Positions 60,597 to 64,000 of a stretch of DNA of 64,000 nucleotides are shown piece by piece; positions within the stretch are counted from its first letter, which is position 1; each line of letters begins with the position of its first letter. This DNA is from Acanthaster planci (lineage: Eukaryota; Echinodermata; Asteroidea; Valvatida; Acanthasteridae), in contig NW_019091419.1 in NCBI RefSeq assembly GCF_001949145.1, forward strand, positions 831,476-895,475, read 5' to 3'. The notes below the pieces were generated by a model that worked only from the letters and a program-made list of their open reading frames with translations, was not told where the DNA came from and ran no database searches. A program made the translations under genes and the position numbers.

Positions 60597-63500
60597 CTAG
60601 TCTACTGACTGGCACTGCAAACAGGTAATGATGGTGGTCGTCTTGTTCACACTGTGCATCTTGCAAGAAAATCTGTTGCATTCACTGCACAGATGTGTTG
60701 TTTGCCTCCTGTTGCTCCGGGTACAGAAAGCACATCTTCTCTTTGGACGAAACTCGCTGGGTCTAACAGGTGCCGGGGTTGGGTACTGGACAACAAATCC
60801 TGCAATTTCCATGGCTCTCAGCACATTCTTTGGCAGTCGTTGGGGCTGGGCCAGGCGCATCGTCACCTGTGGGTTGACCAAGGCCCTGACAAGCTGGTGG
60901 ATGAAGTTGTGACAGGTTTTTTGCTCACCATGCAGACTGGGGTTCACTTGGAGATAGATGATGAAGCTGTTGATAGCAGCACAGTTTAGAAGGTGGTAAA
61001 ATACCATCAGCGGCCAGCGTGTGGTGGTGCGGGCAGAGTTGTAAAGGGAGCACATCTGATCAAAAGTGTGTACACCAGCCTTGGTGGCGTTGTAGTATGT
61101 CAAGATGTCTGGTTTCTTCGAAATTGGGTGTGTTTCCATGTCATGATGCATTGATGATAGGAGCAAGATGTTCTTCTTGGGTTTGGGCACATATGAATTG
61201 TGTCAGAGAACAGAAACTGTGATGATTTTGTTGCCCGATTCCGTATGTTCCCCTTCTGCATCTCCAAGGGAACCTCACGGCGATTACCTTTGATTGTTCC
61301 AACAAGAGTCATGTTCTTTGTGTATAGGTAGTTGGCCAAGTCACTGCTGACGAAAAAATCGTTGGCAGTGATGTTCCGTCCTGTCCCAAACAATGGCTCA
61401 GCAAGTTCCTTGACAACTCGGGCCCCCAGATGGCATTCTACCCGGTTGGATCGCTTTCCAGTGTAAGGCTGAATGTTGTGAAGGTAGTGGGATGTGCTGT
61501 CCACTGACGCCCAAAACTTCAGTCCATATTTGGCTGGCTTTTTTGGCATGTATTGCCGAAAGGAACACCGTCCTCGAAACGCAACGAGCTGTTCGTCAAT
61601 GGTCACACATTCAGAGGGGCTGTAGTGTCGGCGACAGGCCCGAGCAAACATCTCAAAGATATCTCTGATTGGAGCAAACTTGTCTGTGGATCTTCTCTGG
61701 GCCCGAGTCGCCTTGTTGTCGAATCTGAGCATGGTCAGGATGTCTTGGAATCGTGTACTGCTCATGGTAGCTAAGCACAGTGGTTTGCAGAAGAATCCTT
61801 GGCTCCAGAAAGAGCGTTGTCTTTCGTGCCCCGAATGTGTCAGTCCGAGGTACAACAAGAGACCCAAGAAGGCATACAGCTCCATCAATGCCACATTCCT
61901 CCACTCCTTTCCTCTCTTCATTGCTCCTTGGGCATTAGTGTGTTGCAAGATGACATGCAACATGGCCGCTGGAAAAAACAATTCGAAAATCTCCAATGGC
62001 GTGGTTGCTCCACCAACATTTCTGGGGCCAGCTTTCTGGGTCAATATGTTGGGCCTTGCCATTTTGGCAGTTGGGCTTGGATTGTTGGACCAAATGGTTC
62101 CATCCAGTGCCACTGTTTGTGTTTTCTGGGCCCTAGCTGGTGGCCGGATCACATGGCCCTGTCTGTGAGGAAAGGGCAGTTGTCGTCCTTTTGGTGAAAT
62201 TTTTACTGGACGTTTCTTTTTCGGCGGCAATGGCACATCAGAATCTTCACTCTCTGTGTCGCTCTCCACAGTGATGTCACTCCGACTTGAGTGAATGGAG
62301 GGTTCATATTCAGAGCCACTTTCTCCTGAAAATGAACTCCAGGAACTTTCAGACATGTCAGCGTCATCTTGGAGTATGCCTCGGAGATCATCAACACCGG
62401 ACACCTTGCTTGGAGAACTCAAGGAACCGTTGGATTCCTCTCCTTTGAATATGCCTTTATGGCCTAGGGGATCATCAGCATGGGACGTTTTCCTAGGACA
62501 ACTTCGGGAACTGTCAGGGTCATCTTTGATTATTCCTTGGAGAACATCAATGCCATCGACACTGGGCATCTTGCTTGGAGAACTCTGAGGACTGTCAGGG
62601 TCATCTTTGATTATTCCTTGGAGAGCATCAATGCTATCGGATGTCGTGCATGGAGAACTCCAGACACTGTCAGGGTCATCTTTGATTATTCCTTGGAGAG
62701 CATCAATGCTATCGGATGTCTTACTTGGAGAACTCCAGAAACTGTCAGGGTCATCTTTGATTATTCCTTGGATGGAAATGTGCAAAAATGAGTGAGGGTG
62801 CTGTTTATTTGGTAACTCATTTTCTTAAAGAGGAAATTGTGATTAAAATTTGTCTTTTTCCGCCTGCTCTAGCTCCTCTATTTAATTTCAAATTTTAATC
62901 TTTTCGAAATTCCAAGCAATGCCAACATTTAATTGATTGTAACAAAGCGTGAATAAATAGAAACATTTCATGGAAATGTGAATTTTACCTTTAAACTCTT
63001 AAGTTACATGTATGTCAAAGTCCACACCCACCCATTTGTATATAAAAAACCCAACAAAGTCTGCTCTTCATAACACACCGTACTAAAAAATCAAAACATC
63101 TTAAAACATCATTGTTTCAAATGAGTAGACCTATTTCTTTGCTTTGCAGAGTCCAATGGAATCCAACTTTTTTACTGTGTGTTATTTATACTTGTATTAC
63201 TTTAGTTATTTTTTCATCTCTCGATTTTACATGTTATTATTTTCATAAGCAGCTGATAACCAGCATCCCAGTTTATTCCCAGCAATGTCCATATGTTATT
63301 TATTAATATTTTTTCTGGTAGCATCTTAGGAGAGCCTCACGATAGTGATAAGTTTGCTTCTTGGTAATAATCCCTCACTCAGGGGTGTTATCAGTTTGTA
63401 CCATGTAGCTATTTTATAATTTTCCATGTCCGTGTTTTATGCTTGTTGCCTGTTATCTTCGTCTTGATACATGTACCTGAGAAATTAATACTATAGGCCT

Positions 63501-63646
63501 AAATGAAGAACTTTCGAAGTTACATGCTCGGCCTAATCAAAATGTTTGATGACATCCTCTCCCAGATCACTTCAAAAAGGCCTACCTTGGACATGCTGGA
63601 GAGCATCAATGCCATCTGCACTGGGCGTCTTGCTTGGAGAAGCCAT
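60597..63646 (-). pseudogene. piggyBac transposase-like protein, copy 3 (frameshifted)
   Basis: Exon 1 is 63646-63586 (MASPSKTPSADGIDALQHVQ), followed by a GTAGGC donor. Exon 2 starts at 62766 with the same phase 1 G|GIIKDDPD join. The frame runs to about 61200, where 10 nt present in copies 1 and 2 are missing (the VSYVPKPRKN region). Translation then shifts, and the proper frame resumes at 61190 (PKPKKNILLLSSMHHD) and runs to the stop at 60597. It would have been about 746 residues. Catalytic positions are Asp in TIDEQL, Asn in NITANDFF and His in AGVHTFDQM, again the family-wide replacement. The N-terminal acidic repeats number about five. Confidence 0.88.
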
Positions 63647-63888
63647 TGTGATAGAAAGAACCGGCACGAAATGGGACAAGGAATCTCGCACAAGCCTGCA
63701 GGCCAGACATATCCGTGTACATATATACAATCATGTAGATGTACAATGTACATGTACACAATCCTGCAATACAAACGCATGGGGTATGCCTGGTTCCTTG
63801 TCAAGCCTTTGACTGAGAATAGGGTATTATTATGACATACTGTAGTCCGGTCATAAGGGACCAGGGAACTAGATCTGTCATTATCGTA

Positions 63889-63994
63889 CAACCTCGTTCT
63901 CACAAGCACGATCTTGCCGCGCCATATTGGTTGCCTTGCAACGCTAGGGAAGGAACCTCGAAGGAATGCGCACGCAGCCAATGGAGTCGAGGTT
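63889..63994. repeat. Short dispersed repeat with CAACCTC ends, copy 2
   Basis: Begins CAACCTCGTT and ends GTCGAGGTT. It matches the copy at 46897-47012 in the central TTGCCGCGCCATATTGGTT and CACGCAGCC blocks. It sits immediately outside piggyBac-like copy 3, at the window edge. Confidence 0.6.
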
Positions 63995-64000
63995 AATCAT

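Larger units (their letters stand above)
56810..63880. repeat. Duplicated block, copy B (carries piggyBac-like copy 3)
   Basis: The tandem partner of 51590-56130, in the same orientation. It is longer mainly because of the 2.1-kb hAT-like insertion at 57635-59780. The upstream gene flank ends in the same GGGACCAGGGAACTAGATC word (63860) seen after copies 1 and 2. Borders are approximate. Confidence 0.6.

Overview
This is animal nuclear DNA, not prokaryotic. Genes are split by GT-AG introns with consistent codon phase, there is an assembly gap of 395 Ns at 7120-7514, and the spacers hold inverted-repeat transposons, retroelement remnants and many ACATGT-rich palindromic strings. A four-domain carboxypeptidase D, ACATGT-rich introns and abundant piggyBac-like copies fit a marine invertebrate. 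A lancelet or another invertebrate deuterostome is my low-confidence guess.

Layout. (1) 392-897 (+) holds the last two exons of mitochondrial elongation factor Tu (TUFM). (2) 5821-12635 (-) is an eight-exon gene for a 225-residue CDP-alcohol phosphatidyltransferase of the phosphatidylinositol-synthase (CDIPT) type, tail-to-tail with TUFM. (3) 12928-38292 (+) is carboxypeptidase D, 25 coding exons, 1706 residues, head-to-head with gene 2 across a 292-bp shared promoter interval. It has a signal peptide, four carboxypeptidase/transthyretin-like repeats (the first two with intact active sites, the last two degenerate), one membrane span and an acidic sorting tail. (4) 42259-63994 is a repeat-rich region with three minus-strand copies of a piggyBac-transposase-like gene. 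Two of these sit in a tandemly duplicated block.

The first three genes look like ordinary cellular genes: mitochondrial translation, phospholipid head-group transfer, and processing of secretory-pathway peptides and proteins. The most unusual part is the piggyBac-like family. All three copies keep long reading frames, a C-terminal cysteine-rich domain and an N-terminal acidic tandem peptide repeat. Yet two of the three catalytic aspartates are replaced by the same residues (Asn and His) in every copy. Copies 2 and 3 carry a 5' intron made of a fold-back repeat, which copy 1 lacks. Copy 3 has a 10-nt frameshift deletion, and a 2.1-kb hAT-like element is inserted in its 3' flank.

Introns and spacers contain several TTAA-flanked miniature elements (piggyBac-type target duplication) and a Harbinger-type miniature element inserted directly in the 5' splice site of CPD exon 17. 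They also contain perfect hairpins, a 12-bp minisatellite, a tRNA-related SINE-like remnant and a LINE reverse-transcriptase remnant.
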